DNA from: Larimichthys crocea
Taxonomy: Eukaryota > Chordata > Actinopteri > Sciaenidae
DNA: 64,000 nt
Assembly: GCF_000972845.2 (NCBI RefSeq)
Contig: NC_040029.1
Coordinates: 2,454,695-2,518,694 of the forward strand
Direction of reading: 5' to 3'
The notes below the pieces were generated by a model. That model saw only the letters and a list, made by a program, of their open reading frames with translations. It did not search any database and was not told the origin of the DNA. Positions 1-12,401 of this stretch are shown here, one piece after another (the stretch's first letter is position 1; every line of letters starts with the position of its first letter). The position numbers and the translations under genes were made by a program.

Positions 1-563
1 CTTAACGTCATTCAGTCGGCACTGCCAGTGATGTCATCATGCAGGCAGACGTGATGTATTTATTGGGTGGATAGGAATGCGCGATAGGAATTACGTGTAT
101 CTATGTTACTATTTCCCGTGATGCGTGTTCGCTATCAGAGGGTGCATCGAGCGAAAGAGGTCTACCTTGCACAGCCATGCATCCCTAACTCCCTCCGAGC
201 ATGCTCAGTAGATTCTGGCTGTCATAGCAAGCGTGTGCGTTGACACGAACCCAAATAACACATTCAATCAAGTTAGAGCCGAATAATCAATTAGTCGATT
301 GACAGAAACTCAACTCTCTCAATTATGTGTGTGGACACATCTTAATGTCGTCAAGAGATGCACAAGGTCATCCATTTTTTGGCGATGGCCCAACCCCTGT
401 TTAACTTTCACCAGAGTCAAACCATGAATCCATTAGACAGACAGGAGTGCAAATATATCTCATGCACACACACACACACACCTCTGCCTACTCACTATCC
501 CTCCACTAATGACAGCCCACCATCTGCCGCACCCACAGGCTGCAGAGAGTATTACCATCAGTA

Positions 564-604
<41 letters not shown>

Positions 605-982
605 TCATCGGCCAGATTAGAAGCATTCGTGTCCATCTACTCAAATCCCACTTCCTCTTAACGTCATTCAGTCGGCGCTGCCAGTGATGTCATCATGCAG
701 GCAGACATGATGTATTTATTGGGTGGATAGGAACGCGCGCCAGAGCGCGTTACGTGTATCTATGTTACTATTTCCCGTGATGCGTGTTCGCTATCAGAGG
801 GTGCATCGAGCGAAAGAGGTCTACCTTGCACAGCCATGCATCCCTAACTCCCTCCGAGCATGCTCAGTAGATTCTGGCTGTCATAGCAAGGCGTGCGTTG
901 ACACGAACCCAAATACACAATTCAATCAAGTTAGAGCCGAATAATCAATTAGTCGATTGACAGAAACTCTAAACTCTCTCAA
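1..982. repeat. Direct duplication of a ~325-bp non-coding segment
   Basis: Bases 1-322 and 657-982 are nearly identical; both begin CTTAACGTCATTCAGTCGGC and end near CAGAAACTC. They differ by a few substitutions and small indels. The spacer at 323-656 is unique sequence with a short CA run near 470 and a GT microsatellite at 566-601. The left copy begins exactly at the window edge, so more copies may lie outside. No coding potential is evident. It may be a local tandem duplication with a ~656-bp period or two copies of a dispersed element. Confidence 0.85.
566..601. repeat. (GT)n microsatellite
   Basis: An uninterrupted GT dinucleotide run lies between the two copies of the duplicated segment. 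Confidence 0.95.
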
Positions 983-1736
983 ATTCTCAAGTTCAAGATT
1001 GTGGCAGTGATTCCCAACCCTCCGATGGATCATTGGATAACATCAAAGATGCATCATAGGATAGGTGGAGAAGAAAAAACGCACTGTTCTGGCACACAAA
1101 TTTGGATTTATTATTATTTATTATATTAAAGAATAATATTTTTACCTCTTTGGGACTTGAAAGTAAGATAATATGACACCTGGGATGCTAATAATCCTAA
1201 AAATGATGTGACAGTAAACTGAAAATGTAAGGCCAAAAAAAAAGTTATAATCTTGAGCTTTTATGCAAAATCTGCATGTAATTATTAATGAAAATAATCA
1301 TTCTGCTTCGTGGCGCTCACACACACTCAGACATTTACATCAGCGTCGATACCACATTTTCCACTACTGGAATTTTGGCTCAACATCATGACTTTGTGGC
1401 GCCGGTGTGCCCGTATTTTGTTTTCCCTCATGTCACATTTTGTCCTGGCATTTGTGGAATTACTCGTAAAGGCGACACCTTGGGTTCACCCATCAGCCTG
1501 ATTGTCCAATCCACTGTTTGCGACAACCCTCCTGCACACGGGCTCCAACGCACAAGCTGCTGAATAGTTTATTTACATCCGCATCGGACCTGCATCGAAG
1601 CCGTGATCTTGCAAACATAACAAAGCAGTGCAAATAGCCGAGGCAGGAAATCCAGAAATGCCATGTTACTTGATATACGGAGAACAAACATGCGCACGTA
1701 ACACCGCGGGCTCTTGTGTCAGAGTTTCCAGGCAGT

Positions 1737-1770
<34 letters not shown>

Positions 1771-3327
1771 CATGGCACAGGGAGGAGGGGGGCTAAAGTA
1801 GGCCGGGATGTTCCAGACAGAAGCACTAGCTGCTAGATAACTGCGTGGCCAGCGTTCCCCACATTTAGCCAGCCACGGCTCCAGATGAGATTACAGCCTC
1901 TGCAGGCGAGATTAGACGGCCAGGGGTAGATCAGTGAGAGCCAGCGGCTACTCCACGGACAGCAGCTGGGTAATACGTAAAGGTGCGGACATTTGTTGTC
2001 CAAATTTGAGTTCGTTAATGGGAATGGATGAGGAAATTGGCTCTAAAATCAGATCTGGGTAGCACTAAAGACACGTGTTGCTCCATCCTTTATCTTTTTG
2101 TTGTGCCGAAAGCTTTTTTTTTCTCAAAGCTGCTTTGGGCAACCGCTCCAAAAGAAACGGCAACTTTTCAGGGACTAAGAAAACCAGGCTCGCTTTCAGC
2201 CTGACCGCTGCGCATTTCTGAGGTTATCCTACATCTTTTTAAAGAGTCAGCCAAATGTTGATAGAAGTCGCCCCAAAGATAACCACGTAATCCTTGCTGT
2301 GCTTTGCTGCAGCAAGTATGCCATCCCCCCCCGTCCCCCTGGAAGCAAGCGTCTTAGCTCCTTTATTGTACCCACATTCAGTTGTGCAGACCCTTTCTCA
2401 GCCGTAAGCCCCCTCACTGCTGGACTCCAGCTCCTCCTGGAAGCTTCAGGTTGATCCCCTCCCTCCCTCCCCTGAACACCACTCTCCAACCTCTTCCACA
2501 CACACACACACAGCGGCTTTTAAAATGTGATAAAACACCTCGAAATCCTACACAGTTACCAACATCTGTTGCAATATGCATGCAACCGCAGCCCTCTGTA
2601 TGTATAAGAGAGATGCATCAGCTACTGTGCCGCCAGCAGGTCCTTCTCTGCTCGGCGTGTGTCCATAGCAACACAGCAGCGAGACAGGAGACCCCCAACC
2701 CCCATCACTCCGCATCCCAGATTATGTAATTACGGCCGTTTGCCGACCGGCTTCCCACCTCCCCCCCGCCGTCCTTCAAGCACGCTTCCCGGGCAAAAAC
2801 AGCTGGTGTGTTAAGAAATGACACTCACCGTCCGAAACGTGATGGGAAAATCACGCTTAAAAAATCATCAATAACGCACAAAAAAAAAAAAAGCTCACAC
2901 ATTTTCAAATCCCTCCCTGTATTACTCACTGTTCTTGTTATTCAAGCTTCTTTTTCCCAGTGGCTCCTTGTTATTGTGGCACAAAAAAACACACAAACAC
3001 ACACACGGCCTAATCTTGAGTCTGTAAATGAGCTCACACTGTACAGTGTAAGACGCTGTTCTTTCAAACCTCTCATGTCTGCTGTGTGAAAGCTCTTTAT
3101 TGTTGTTTGTGGGAAAGTAATGAGACTAACAAACTGGGGGGTTTAAAATCAGGAGCGTACCAGTATATCATCATCATCATATATTATTATATCATCAGGG
3201 AAATGCACCACGTTTGTATTTTCTATATTTCCATGCCAAAAAATGTAGTAAAGTCTGCTTGATTTGATGTAAATGTCCACAAATCCAATTAACAGTGTGT
3301 CTTTTTCTCTCTTGTCGTCTCTTTCAG
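983..3327. other. Non-coding stretch, probable last intron of the left-hand gene
   Basis: No recognisable coding exon was seen. The stretch contains a GT microsatellite at 1743-1770, a short CA run near 2500 and an A-rich run near 2880. It ends in a pyrimidine-rich tract and CAG at 3325-3327, a good splice acceptor for the terminal exon that follows. Confidence 0.5.
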
Positions 3328-3460
3328 ATTGAAGGACTCCTGTACCCTCTGACTTGGCGTCTTCACCGACCTGCTGCTCGAAAAAAAATCAAAATCAAAA
3401 AACAAACTTTGCCCTTCCACTGGGCTCTGTGGCCCTAAAAGACTGTATGAAACCCTCAGC

Positions 3461-3461
<1 letters not shown>

Positions 3462-3503
<42 letters not shown>
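3462..3503. repeat. (CA)n microsatellite
   Basis: A pure CA run of about 21 units lies inside the putative 3'UTR. A shorter imperfect GT tract follows at about 3565-3615, giving complementary purine-pyrimidine tracts about 100 bp apart. Confidence 0.95.
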
Positions 3504-3504
<1 letters not shown>

Positions 3505-5637
3505 ATCTATGCATGACATGAATTTCCTGAAAGCGGGACAGGTGTGTTTGTGTACACGTGTGAATGTGTGTGTGTTTGGGGGGGGGAGGATCTGTGTGTG
3601 TGTGTGTGTGTGTTGTGTATTGTTGGTGTGTCTCATGTTCCCTGCGCCTTCAGAGGCCATTTCTCTCCTCTGACCCAAATTTTGGCGCGAGCACAGAGAT
3701 AGTCAAGACGATAACAAAACTCGGAACGGTACCCAGATACTATTTATTTACTTGAGGGTAGTTTTATGACCGCCTGTATGCTGGTATGTCAGTGAACAAT
3801 GAAACCTACTATAGAAACAGCCCAGGGAGCGAGGAAACCAAGGTACACTGAGTATATAACTATATTTAGATTAGATATTTTATTTATTTTTGGAAGATGA
3901 ATGTCTGATAAGACCCACCCAATGCCTTAATGTCTATACTGTCTTTATGTTTTCTATGAAATAAGAGATAAATATTCTATTTCTGTATGTCTGTTTGGAC
4001 CTACATCTCTATATTGTTATTCTGTTGTGGAAAGTATAAAGCCTAGCTTACCATTCAAAAAATATTATTTCAGAAATGTACAGTACTGTGGGGCTGCTTG
4101 AGATCTGATTTATCGTATTGATATTAAAGTATTTTCTTAATTACTAATTTCTTATTTATTCTAACCTAGTTTATTTTTTTGTCCAGTCAAAAAAAAGAAA
4201 GCGTTGGACTTGAAAGAAATATATTTCTAAATGTCTTTAAGAGTTATGCATGTGTTTATAACTCAGCTCAGACCCCCACAACACCAGGCATCTGAATGCA
4301 CTGTACCTCCCACAGTTCCTCAGTCAACTTGAGCCTGCAAACCTCACACACTCCTACCTTCAAACCTACGGCCCGCTGTTTAAGCTCGACGCAGGCCGCT
4401 GCTCCTGCTGTGATTATCATTTGACAGTACAAACTGTTGAGGTGACGCTGGAGGGGTGGAGCCAGTGAAAATGTCAAAGAAGTTGGGGCACAGTCGATAT
4501 GGTTTATGGTCAATGAAGAGGGGGGAAAGAGGGGTAGCAAGCAAGGGGGACGAGCACTGAGGGGAGAAGGGCTCTTTTTCAAAATTTCAAAATTTCAAAA
4601 TTTTCAATTGGAAATGATCATCTCCAGTCAAACCTTGGCAAAAAAAATGTCAGATCGCTGCTTCCCAAATGCTTTGAAACCTCAAAAACGGCCGCCAGAT
4701 GGTTTTTAAACATCATCTAAAAGCCCTCCATGGACGTCCTAACTGCTTGGTCTCTGTATTGTCCACTGTGCCAACTCCAACTGGCTCACAACCCCTTTAG
4801 TGTACAGTAGATTGTAAAACTTTGAACCATGCCTGAATGTATCGCTCAGCTGGTGGGAACACCGCAAAAAACACAATGTGGTCGACGGTTTTGACCGAAA
4901 TATTGGAGCTGTACCACGCAGAGTGGTGGTATCTATTTATCTTCAGTCTTGAATGTGTATATTGTGTACATAGAAAGAGTTTAACTAAAACAAATCTATT
5001 GAAGATACATAGATTACTTAGATTTTACCTATGTTGCAATGATATTCCTGTGTAAAGACTTTGGCTACCGATTTTTAAAAAGGGGACTGGGTTTTTGCTT
5101 TGGGGTTGTACAGTGTATTGTATGCTTTTCTCCCTCACAGTCTCTGTGACTATATGAAAAAGTACTACTTTTAATACTTTTATTATAGAGATCTCTTTGC
5201 CTTGTTGACACACTTTACCTAATGGCATATGCAATAGTGACATGAATACAATCTAGTTTACAACCGTGGAACCAAATGTAACATTGCATCGATGATTTAT
5301 TTTTCTTCTTGTGATGAGCAGAAGCTGTTTTTTTTTGGTTTTTTGCTCCTTGTACATTTCTCTTTCTGCCAAGTGTTTTGTTTTTGTCGCTGGGAACTTT
5401 GTTCTTGACACGTCTCAAAGCGCTTTACCCCCGATTTTCTGTGTCCATGGACTGACTCTTCTTTTACAGATTGATCTCGGATTGACTCAGTCTGAATGTG
5501 TCATTGTCTTCCATTGTACATAGTTCAAAAATATACTGTTTATTGTGATGCTCACAAGAGATGATTATAACGATTTATAAATTCTGGTAGTCGAGTATTG
5601 CTTTCGTCTGTATTGATTATGGATAGCAACGTACAGA

Positions 5638-5643
5638 AATAAA
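5638..5643 (+). terminator. Polyadenylation signal AATAAA of the left-hand gene
   Basis: A canonical AATAAA lies in an AT-rich context at the end of the putative terminal exon. Cleavage would be expected 10-30 bases downstream. Confidence 0.5.
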
Positions 5644-5660
5644 TGAATTTATTTAAAGAG

Positions 5661-6991
5661 ATACAACTTGCCTTCATTTTTCATTTCCACAGTAGTGGAA
5701 GTCACGCTGCATGAATAACACATTATAAATTATTAGAATAATACATTAAAATCTAATGTTTTCCTTTCTCCAGCAGTATGATAAAGATAAATATTGAAAA
5801 ATATAAATAGACATATAATTTATACTCACTTTAAAGTGAGACTATGTAACGTGAGACTAAAGAACAGTCATAAAGTCAGCAAACTGAATCAGGACGTCAG
5901 TGATACAGCAACATCTATTTAAAGTTAATGTTATCTAACGTCAGCCACCATAAGCCGCTGGTCATACCAGCCCAAACAAGGTTATATAAGGAAAATCTGT
6001 AGTGTATTGATCCAGGATTTGTTTGATTGCTTATGAATTTAACTTTTAATTTGTAATATTAATTATATTGATAAAGAATGTGTTATTTTGCCACTCGAAG
6101 GTTACATTGTGTCACTTCTCCTGAAGACTTGATTTGATGGCCTGATTCTAAATAAATAACTAAGATGATAAATGATTAGAAACCTCGCAAGACTCCAATT
6201 CCCATCCTGCCTTCTTCTTTTCTGTCACCCACTGGAATACATGCATTTGGCATAATGTCTAATAGCTTCCTGACTGTGTCAAGAGAGGAGGATATCCTAT
6301 ATCCGTCCTGTGGAGAGTGAGGAGCTGAACTCTCCAGCCAAGAACTGTTTTTATTCCAGATAAAGGCAGAGGCAGGAAGCTCATACTGAGCCAATGACTT
6401 CCCGCCAAGCCAGGCGTCTCCAGAAAAGGCCGCATAGTGGAAGTCCAGAGGTCAGCAGGTTCAAACACGAATACATTTCACCTGTTCACAAGTGACCTGT
6501 CCCATGGAACTTTGTGTTTCTTTAGCATGCACTTATCTTTACACATGTTCATTGACAGATATAGGAATATTTTCCAGTGATGAGGTTACATTTCTTATCA
6601 CTGGTTACTTATTATTGCCTTAAAACGTATTTTTAAAGGGCCACGTCACCTGAATCCACTTTGTTTTAGTCACGCAGGTCATTTTTATTTTGTGATATTT
6701 TTAAGGAATAGTTTAGTTTGCTGTTATGTGCTGCTCTCGTAGAGGGTTAGATAAGACTGATACCACAATCTTGTTACCTGCAGAACTGGAGCGAGGGCTG
6801 ATTAAAGAAAGGAGCTGGAACTAGCTTTGCAAAAACAGAAATGTAAAAACTTTGTTGTTCATCGAGAAGTTGGCATGTTACTCTACCCTAAATCCACAAA
6901 CTTTCACTGCCACTTTTAGCATTAATAAGTGAGATTTAGATGTCTTAATAGACCTTTTTTAAAACTAGCTGTTTTCCTCTGGTTCTAATAT
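5661..6991. other. Intergenic stretch, nothing recognised
   Basis: AT-rich DNA with no credible exon. The open frames on either strand near 6176-6468 are short and resemble no family I know. Confidence 0.5.
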
Positions 6992-7655
6992 ATATATATT
7001 TTTTTTTTAAACTATTTTTATTAAATTTTCAAGAAATACAAAAACAAACAAAACAAAACGAACATACATAACAACAAAAAAAAAAAAACGAGATATACAG
7101 GCGCGACATTCTGTAGTCATCCCATAACAATCAGATAAGGACAAACGATAAAGTGTACACTGCCATGCGTGCATAATACATTCACATGTTCATGCTTGGA
7201 GAGAGGTGCATAGAAACAACCAAGCAAAAAAAAAAAATAAATAAATTAAATGATATGTCATTAGCCATGCAGGGCAGCTTCAGTTATGATACAAACCCTC
7301 TTGCAAATATGGTAGAGATATTCAAACCAAGGTATGACAAAAAGGGTTCCCATGTTTTACGAAAGACATCATCTTTGCTGTGCAGTTTACATGTCAGACA
7401 GTTTAAAGCAACATATTCGAGCACCACTCTTTGCCATTGTACCTTAGATGGAGCTTTATCCATTATCCAGTTTAAAAGAATACACTTTCTAGCACAAAAA
7501 GCAAGTGTCTGGTGAAGTTTTCTTTTAAAGATAGATACACCAAGTAGTAGATGTAAGGGGTTGTTATTTCTGTCAATGTGTAAAATCTCACTGATTTCCT
7601 GCCCAATGACCAAACCAAAAGTGCTGTATTTTTCTACAGTGCCACAAACAGTGTT
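6992..7655 (-). mobile_element. 5'-truncated L1-clade LINE, 3' end with target-site duplication
   Basis: On the minus strand, 7613-7284 encodes about 109 residues resembling the C-terminal tail of L1/Tx1-type ORF2 proteins, including FCARKCILLNW, NCLTCKLHSKDDVFRKTW and EPFLSYL. It is followed by an A-rich 3'UTR with AATAAA near the low-coordinate end and an A tail, seen as a T run around 7000 on the plus strand. An 11-bp direct repeat GGTTCTAATAT flanks the insertion at 6981-6991 and 7656-7666, as expected for target-primed reverse transcription. The reverse-transcriptase and endonuclease regions are absent, so this is a dead 5'-truncated copy. Confidence 0.8.
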
Positions 7656-7666
7656 GGTTCTAATAT

Positions 7667-9650
7667 TTAAATACTTCCTCTTGTCTCCAGGTCATGCTTG
7701 ATGAACAGACATGAAGGTGTTATCTCTTGTAATAAATAAATAAAAAAGCTAAGGCCTGTTCCTAGGAGCATGACCATGTGACCATGCTAGTGAAATAAAA
7801 AGTTCATGTTTACTGAAGGTCGAAAACAAGCAAAGGTCGAAAACCAGGCAGGCAGACGAGACGAGGCAACAGAGGGAATCAGGCTACAGAGTTAAAGTTC
7901 AAAAAGCAAGCAGGGGGGTCCTAGGAGGCAGGATCCCAGGATCTGAAGCGACAGGAGAGTTCGTACACAGCAGGGGGGGAAAAGCAGAGGCCGAGAGTTG
8001 GCTGACATTGTGACCATCGTGTCTGCAGAGGAAGCAGAAAGCGAACAGCATTCAGGCTCCTGGTACTCTCACTCTACATATATCAATTTAATTAGGTCTC
8101 CCTCAGCGTGTCCCCTCGAAACCCCGAACCCTGTAATTGTGAGAAATATTCCACACTGTACTCATATCGCAGCTTTAATATTCTTTATGGGCATCACATC
8201 GCTGAGTTTCCAGCTCTCCGGTACAGACGCACAAACACAAGCGGCCTAACCTCTAGCTGGTGTGTATTAATTAGCACTATGACACTGTCAGTGGGGCTTT
8301 GCTCTGCTGCCAGGCAGAAAGCAGCCTTACATAAGACCCCACCACCAAGCCACCAGGAGGGACACAGTGTTCCTCACCCCTTGTGCACACTGACTGTCTG
8401 AGAACAAATCATTATTTTTCTTCTTCAACTGCAGGAGAGGGACACGGAAAAAAAACAGAAGTCTTTGTTGCGCAGCGCTTTTGTTGTCGTCTTCCTCGGC
8501 GTTCTAAATAAAGTGTGTCAGGGACGTGACTTTCTCAAGCTGTGCAACAACGGTTAAGGCTTCCAAAAATACAGTTTACAGGATGCTCCTTTTGAAATAA
8601 TTGTGTGTGTCTATCTGGTCTATTCCTGGATGCCCTCAATTATTCCCAAATTTAGAATCTCATTCACAATCACGTGCTTGTACACACACGCAAGCGAGCG
8701 AGCGAGCTAGGAAGAATTCATCGTGGCTGAGACACTGGAGCCATGAAATCTGCATCATCATGCGATTCGGAGGCTTGATATCATCGGACTCGTGACATTT
8801 CTCGTTGGAGGATCGGGGAAAATTCCAATTTGAGTGACATTTTCACTATAAAACAAATCGCAGAATCGTGAATTACGTGAGCAGCAATCATTGGGGAGCA
8901 GTTCTATTAATATTGATGGGATAACAATTCCCATTCATGGTAAATTGGTTAGATAAACAGGTCATCTGCACTCATGAAACTGGAAGAGTAGCTCCAATGG
9001 GAGTTAAACCCATGACCCAGGCCTGATTTGTTAGTGCCTTGATCTGCAGAGTGGCCATACTGGAAATAATCATATGAAATTTAACTTTAAACGTCCCCTA
9101 TGTGCAGTATGTACTCGATGCACCCTGTGTACTGTACATTAGAACAGCATGTGTGGTATGTACTGTAGATTAGGGTCTTACAGAGCGAATAGCTGCTCCT
9201 TTGGCAACCTCGCCCCCCTTGTGCTCCACTGGGCCTCCCTTGCCAGCTTGCTGCCGTGCTGTGCTGTGGCTCTTGAGGGGATTGGGAGTCGCTGGCCCCA
9301 TTATTTCTCCCTGAATCAGCCTAAGGAGGGTTTCAGCAGGGCTCATTGAACTTCGCCGCGCAACAGCAGGGCGGAGCTGTGACCCACTTACAGTAGCCAG
9401 CTCTGGTTCTCCACAGAAGAGACGACGACAGAGGCACACAGCAGTCGTGATCCCACATGAAAACATAACATACTGACATATATTTTAGAAACGCCAGAGT
9501 AGATCAAATACAAAAGAGAATTTATCGCATTTGTCACGTTTTAACCTACAATCAAAGGATCACATGGTCTTCAATTGGTTGAGAAAATAGTGCCATGTTT
9601 TAAAAAAAAAACTTCAAATATGCTGTATGCTACTGTAGGTTTGCAGATAT
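7667..9650. other. Intergenic stretch, nothing recognised
   Basis: No coding exon or recognisable RNA gene was seen. Short open frames at 7998-8401 and 9149-9466 have no similarity that I recognise. Confidence 0.45.
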
Positions 9651-9654
9651 TTCT

Positions 9655-9912
9655 GTATTTTGCCTGTAGGTTAGAGACGACTCATAAACTGGGAAGCCAA
9701 TGAGCTCAGTGTTGACTTTATACTTGTTCATGTGCAAGCATGTAAGATACTGTGAGACGCAATGAATGTAAGCACTGCTGCATGGACTCAGCTAAAAGCT
9801 GTTCAGTTACAACATTGTGCAATGTGCGGCCATCGTCGCTTCCTGAGTTCCTGAAACTCATTTTGCTCATGCAAGACCGACTTTTCTAGGAAGCTATTGT
9901 TAGCATGGATGA
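9655..9912 (+). repeat. Dispersed repeat, copy 1 of a pair
   Basis: Shares TTTGCCTGTAGGTTA, CTTGTTCATGTGCAAGCATG, GCCATCGTCG and the CTAGGAA.CTATTG.TAG.ATGGATGAC end with 11848-12054 in the same order and orientation. Identity is interrupted by indels. Family not identified. Confidence 0.7.
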
Positions 9913-10179
9913 CCGAGCTTTCAGGTTCCTACAATCAGGACTATAACATCTTCATCATCCAGGACGGATACATTGAATAAAAACAATGGAGAACCCTTGT
10001 TGGACAAACAAAGATGTCCGGGAGGTTATTCAGTAGAGTCAGAGTCAATCTTTTTAGCCAATCATTGGCTTGTGCCAACAGTGCCCTGCATTAAAAACCT
10101 GAAAGAAAATCAACCATTCCTTCTTCCACTGATGTCTACCCCACAACCGGTTACTAAAACCAAGACATCTTAAAATCTG

Positions 10180-10420
10180 GACCTGATGATGGCCCTAGAG
10201 TCGAGGTTACAGTTCATCTTGAGATTTCATATCAATCCATCTAATAGTTCTTGGGACATTTCATTCAACACCGTAGACGTAAACTTCATAGTTGTGCTCT
10301 AGAAGACATCAAGAGATCACCACAGTCAGTAGGGTTCATCCTATGTGGAACATGAATATCCGAACAAAAAATTGATAGCAATCCATTCAGCAGTTGAATC
10401 AAAGTGGTGGCTGATATATA
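10180..10420 (+). repeat. Decayed copy of a common teleost-type dispersed repeat
   Basis: Word order such as 'tcatcct.tgtgg..catgaat' and 'atcaatccat...agttgttgag' is shared loosely with 13080-13300, 40740-40880 and 42380-42480. The surrounding DNA at 9913-12200 otherwise shows no gene. Confidence 0.4.
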
Positions 10421-11847
10421 TCAGGAACATTCCAGTTAGAGAAATACAGTAGAAATATGAACTCAATCATTGTACCAAGGATTAAAAGTTATGGGTTCAT
10501 GATCTGGGAAACACCAGGCTGCACACTGTTAGGCTGGAAACTATCAGTGAGGTTGTCTTGTACACGTCAGCTCTCATAGTTTCTAACTTCCAAAAAAGAA
10601 GCGAGAGGTCATGTGGTCAGCGACTATCTCTATCAGTATTCGGTAACAACCTCTTTTTGTTCTCCTGGAGCAAAAGCAGCAGAGTTACATGAAGGTCAAC
10701 AAGTCAGTCAGCCCTGATGTATTCTCTCTGAACCTTTTTGACTTGCCCAGACAGAAAACTGCCTCATCTGAAGACTTTTTTCCATTTTGATCTGTCGTTT
10801 TTGTTCATGGAATTCTTGCTGCGATGCCAGGGAGAGTGTCTGGGTTAAGTTTTCCGCTGTGTTAAAACATCCACAAGAGCCTTGTGGACCATGTGTGGTA
10901 GCTCTGGTATTGTCTTGGGCTTGTGCCTGCTCAGTTTAACACAAGCCAGGGTGGTTTAAATTTGCCCACAGTGCTTTTCATATCATTTTACACTCATTTC
11001 TATGCTGCCTTTAATAAAAGGATTTGGCAGATGAATCAAAAAGCTGCACGTTTTTTTTTTTGAGGGAGCCTGCCCATGCATGTGAGTTTTGTTTGTGTGT
11101 GTCAATGGAAAGCTCAAGTCTCTGCAGCTCTCATCCATAGAGTTCAGACTCCACGTGTTTGGACAGCATGTGGAGCCCGGGTCCCGCCCACAGCTCACAA
11201 ACACTCCTGCTGCTGCTGTTTACCACGCTGGCAGTGGAGTGGAAGACTTCAGGCTGCCGGTTCACATGCCGCCTTATCAGCCGACACTCTCTCACAACTC
11301 GTAAACATGTTTTGCAGAGGAAATTCTCTGGGAAAATACAACGACAGAGCCAAACATAAGTCAGCTCATATTTTTGTATCTCTGATCAGCTGGTGTGATA
11401 TCTAATTGGCTGGATGCAAAGTCATGAAGGCAGCATTATGTGTCCATTTACTATTTTGGAGTGAGCTAAAACAGCTCACAGATCAGCTGCAGGGTGGTTT
11501 TTCTCCCATGCTCCCTTGCTTCTGTTCCTTGCAAAACATGACCTGTGCCCGATGACATCATGCTGGAAAAGTTTTTTAAGGCTGGAATTTTTTGTTCCTC
11601 AGAGGAAAAACATGTCTGGAGGAAGAATGATGTGTACTCTTTATTTAAGGTAAAAGCCTCATTGAGATTAAAATCTATTTTTAAGAGTGACCTGCTCAAC
11701 AGAGCAGCTTTAACAACAGATACACACACACGACAGACAAGTGAAAACATCCATCCAATATGCAATACAAGGTCAGGAAGAAAAGTCCAGTTGTGATGCA
11801 CCAACAGGTCGAATTTACTCCCCAAAAACCTGTTTAAGAGAGATGTT

Positions 11848-12054
11848 ATTGTAGTTTGCCTGTAGGTTATAGACAGCCCATCATCTGGGAAGTCAATGAG
11901 GTCGGTACACATTTACTTGTTGATTTTCTACTTGTTCATGTGCAAGCATGTGAGATGAGAAAACACTGTGTGCTTAGCCATCGTCGTGGAGTTCCTTAAA
12001 CTAATTTTGCTTACACAAGACACGACTTTCTAGGAAACTATTGCTAGTATGGAT
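11848..12054 (+). repeat. Dispersed repeat, copy 2 of a pair
   Basis: Partner of the copy at 9655-9912. The left edge overlaps a 148-residue minus-strand open frame (11466-11912) that I consider fortuitous. Confidence 0.7.
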
Positions 12055-12211
12055 GACAGTATATGACAGTATGTTAATGTTTGCCTTTGGCTTAATTCGT
12101 TTATTTGTGAAATGTGCAATTTCTCATGAACTCATTGAACTGAATGTCTCAGAACTCTTCTTCTGTTTGTCTGCACACCATACACTGTGTTCTTATTCAT
12201 ATATTCCACAT

Positions 12212-12390
12212 TTTTTTGGCCTTTTCAAGCTTTATTTTTTGACAGAGACAGCTGAAGAGTGGCAGGAATGTGGGGAGAAAGAGAGATGGGGAATGACATG
12301 CGGGAAAGAGCCACAGGTCGGATTCCAACCCACGGACTGAGCCTTCGTACATGGGGCGGTTGCTCTACCAACTGAGCTAAACAACGCCCC
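12212..12390 (-). mobile_element. tRNA-derived SINE with target-site duplication
   Basis: Read on the minus strand from 12390, the element starts with a tRNA-like head GGGGCGTTGTTTAGCTCAGT, with an A box (TAGCTCAGTTGGTAG) and a B box (GGTTGGAATCC, one base from the GGTTCGAATCC consensus). A ~110-bp unrelated body follows and ends in an A-rich tail. Imperfect 11-bp direct repeats flank it: ATATTCCACAT at 12201-12211 and ATATTTCACAT at 12391-12401. It is a non-autonomous retroposon and not a functional tRNA gene. Confidence 0.85.
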
Positions 12391-12401
12391 ATATTTCACA
12401 T

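Larger units (their letters stand above)
3328..5660 (+). other. Probable terminal exon (mainly 3'UTR) of an unidentified plus-strand gene
   Basis: A strong acceptor (pyrimidine tract from 3302 followed by CAG at 3325-3327) opens a ~2.3-kb stretch with the character of a long vertebrate 3'UTR. It is AT-rich, has AUUUA-like words near 3884 and 5640, lacks a sustained conserved reading frame, and ends with AATAAA at 5638-5643. Two of the three frames at the acceptor meet a stop within eight codons, so any coding part is probably very short. The gene body lies left of the window. Human gene order would allow irs2, whose last exon is largely 3'UTR, but I do not recognise any IRS2 residues and no symbol is assigned. 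A CA microsatellite interrupts the exon at 3462-3503. Confidence 0.5.

Noticed and set aside
3289..3678. 129-residue minus-strand open frame
   Set aside because: It is kept open by CA/GT repeats (His-Thr and Val-Cys runs) and lies antisense to the putative 3'UTR.
11466..11912. 148-residue minus-strand open frame
   Set aside because: No recognisable domain. It overlaps a dispersed repeat at its upstream end and has no convincing splice context.
12353..12390. Functional tRNA gene
   Set aside because: Only the tRNA-like head of a SINE; there is no complete cloverleaf, and it is followed by an unrelated body and an A-rich tail inside target-site duplications.
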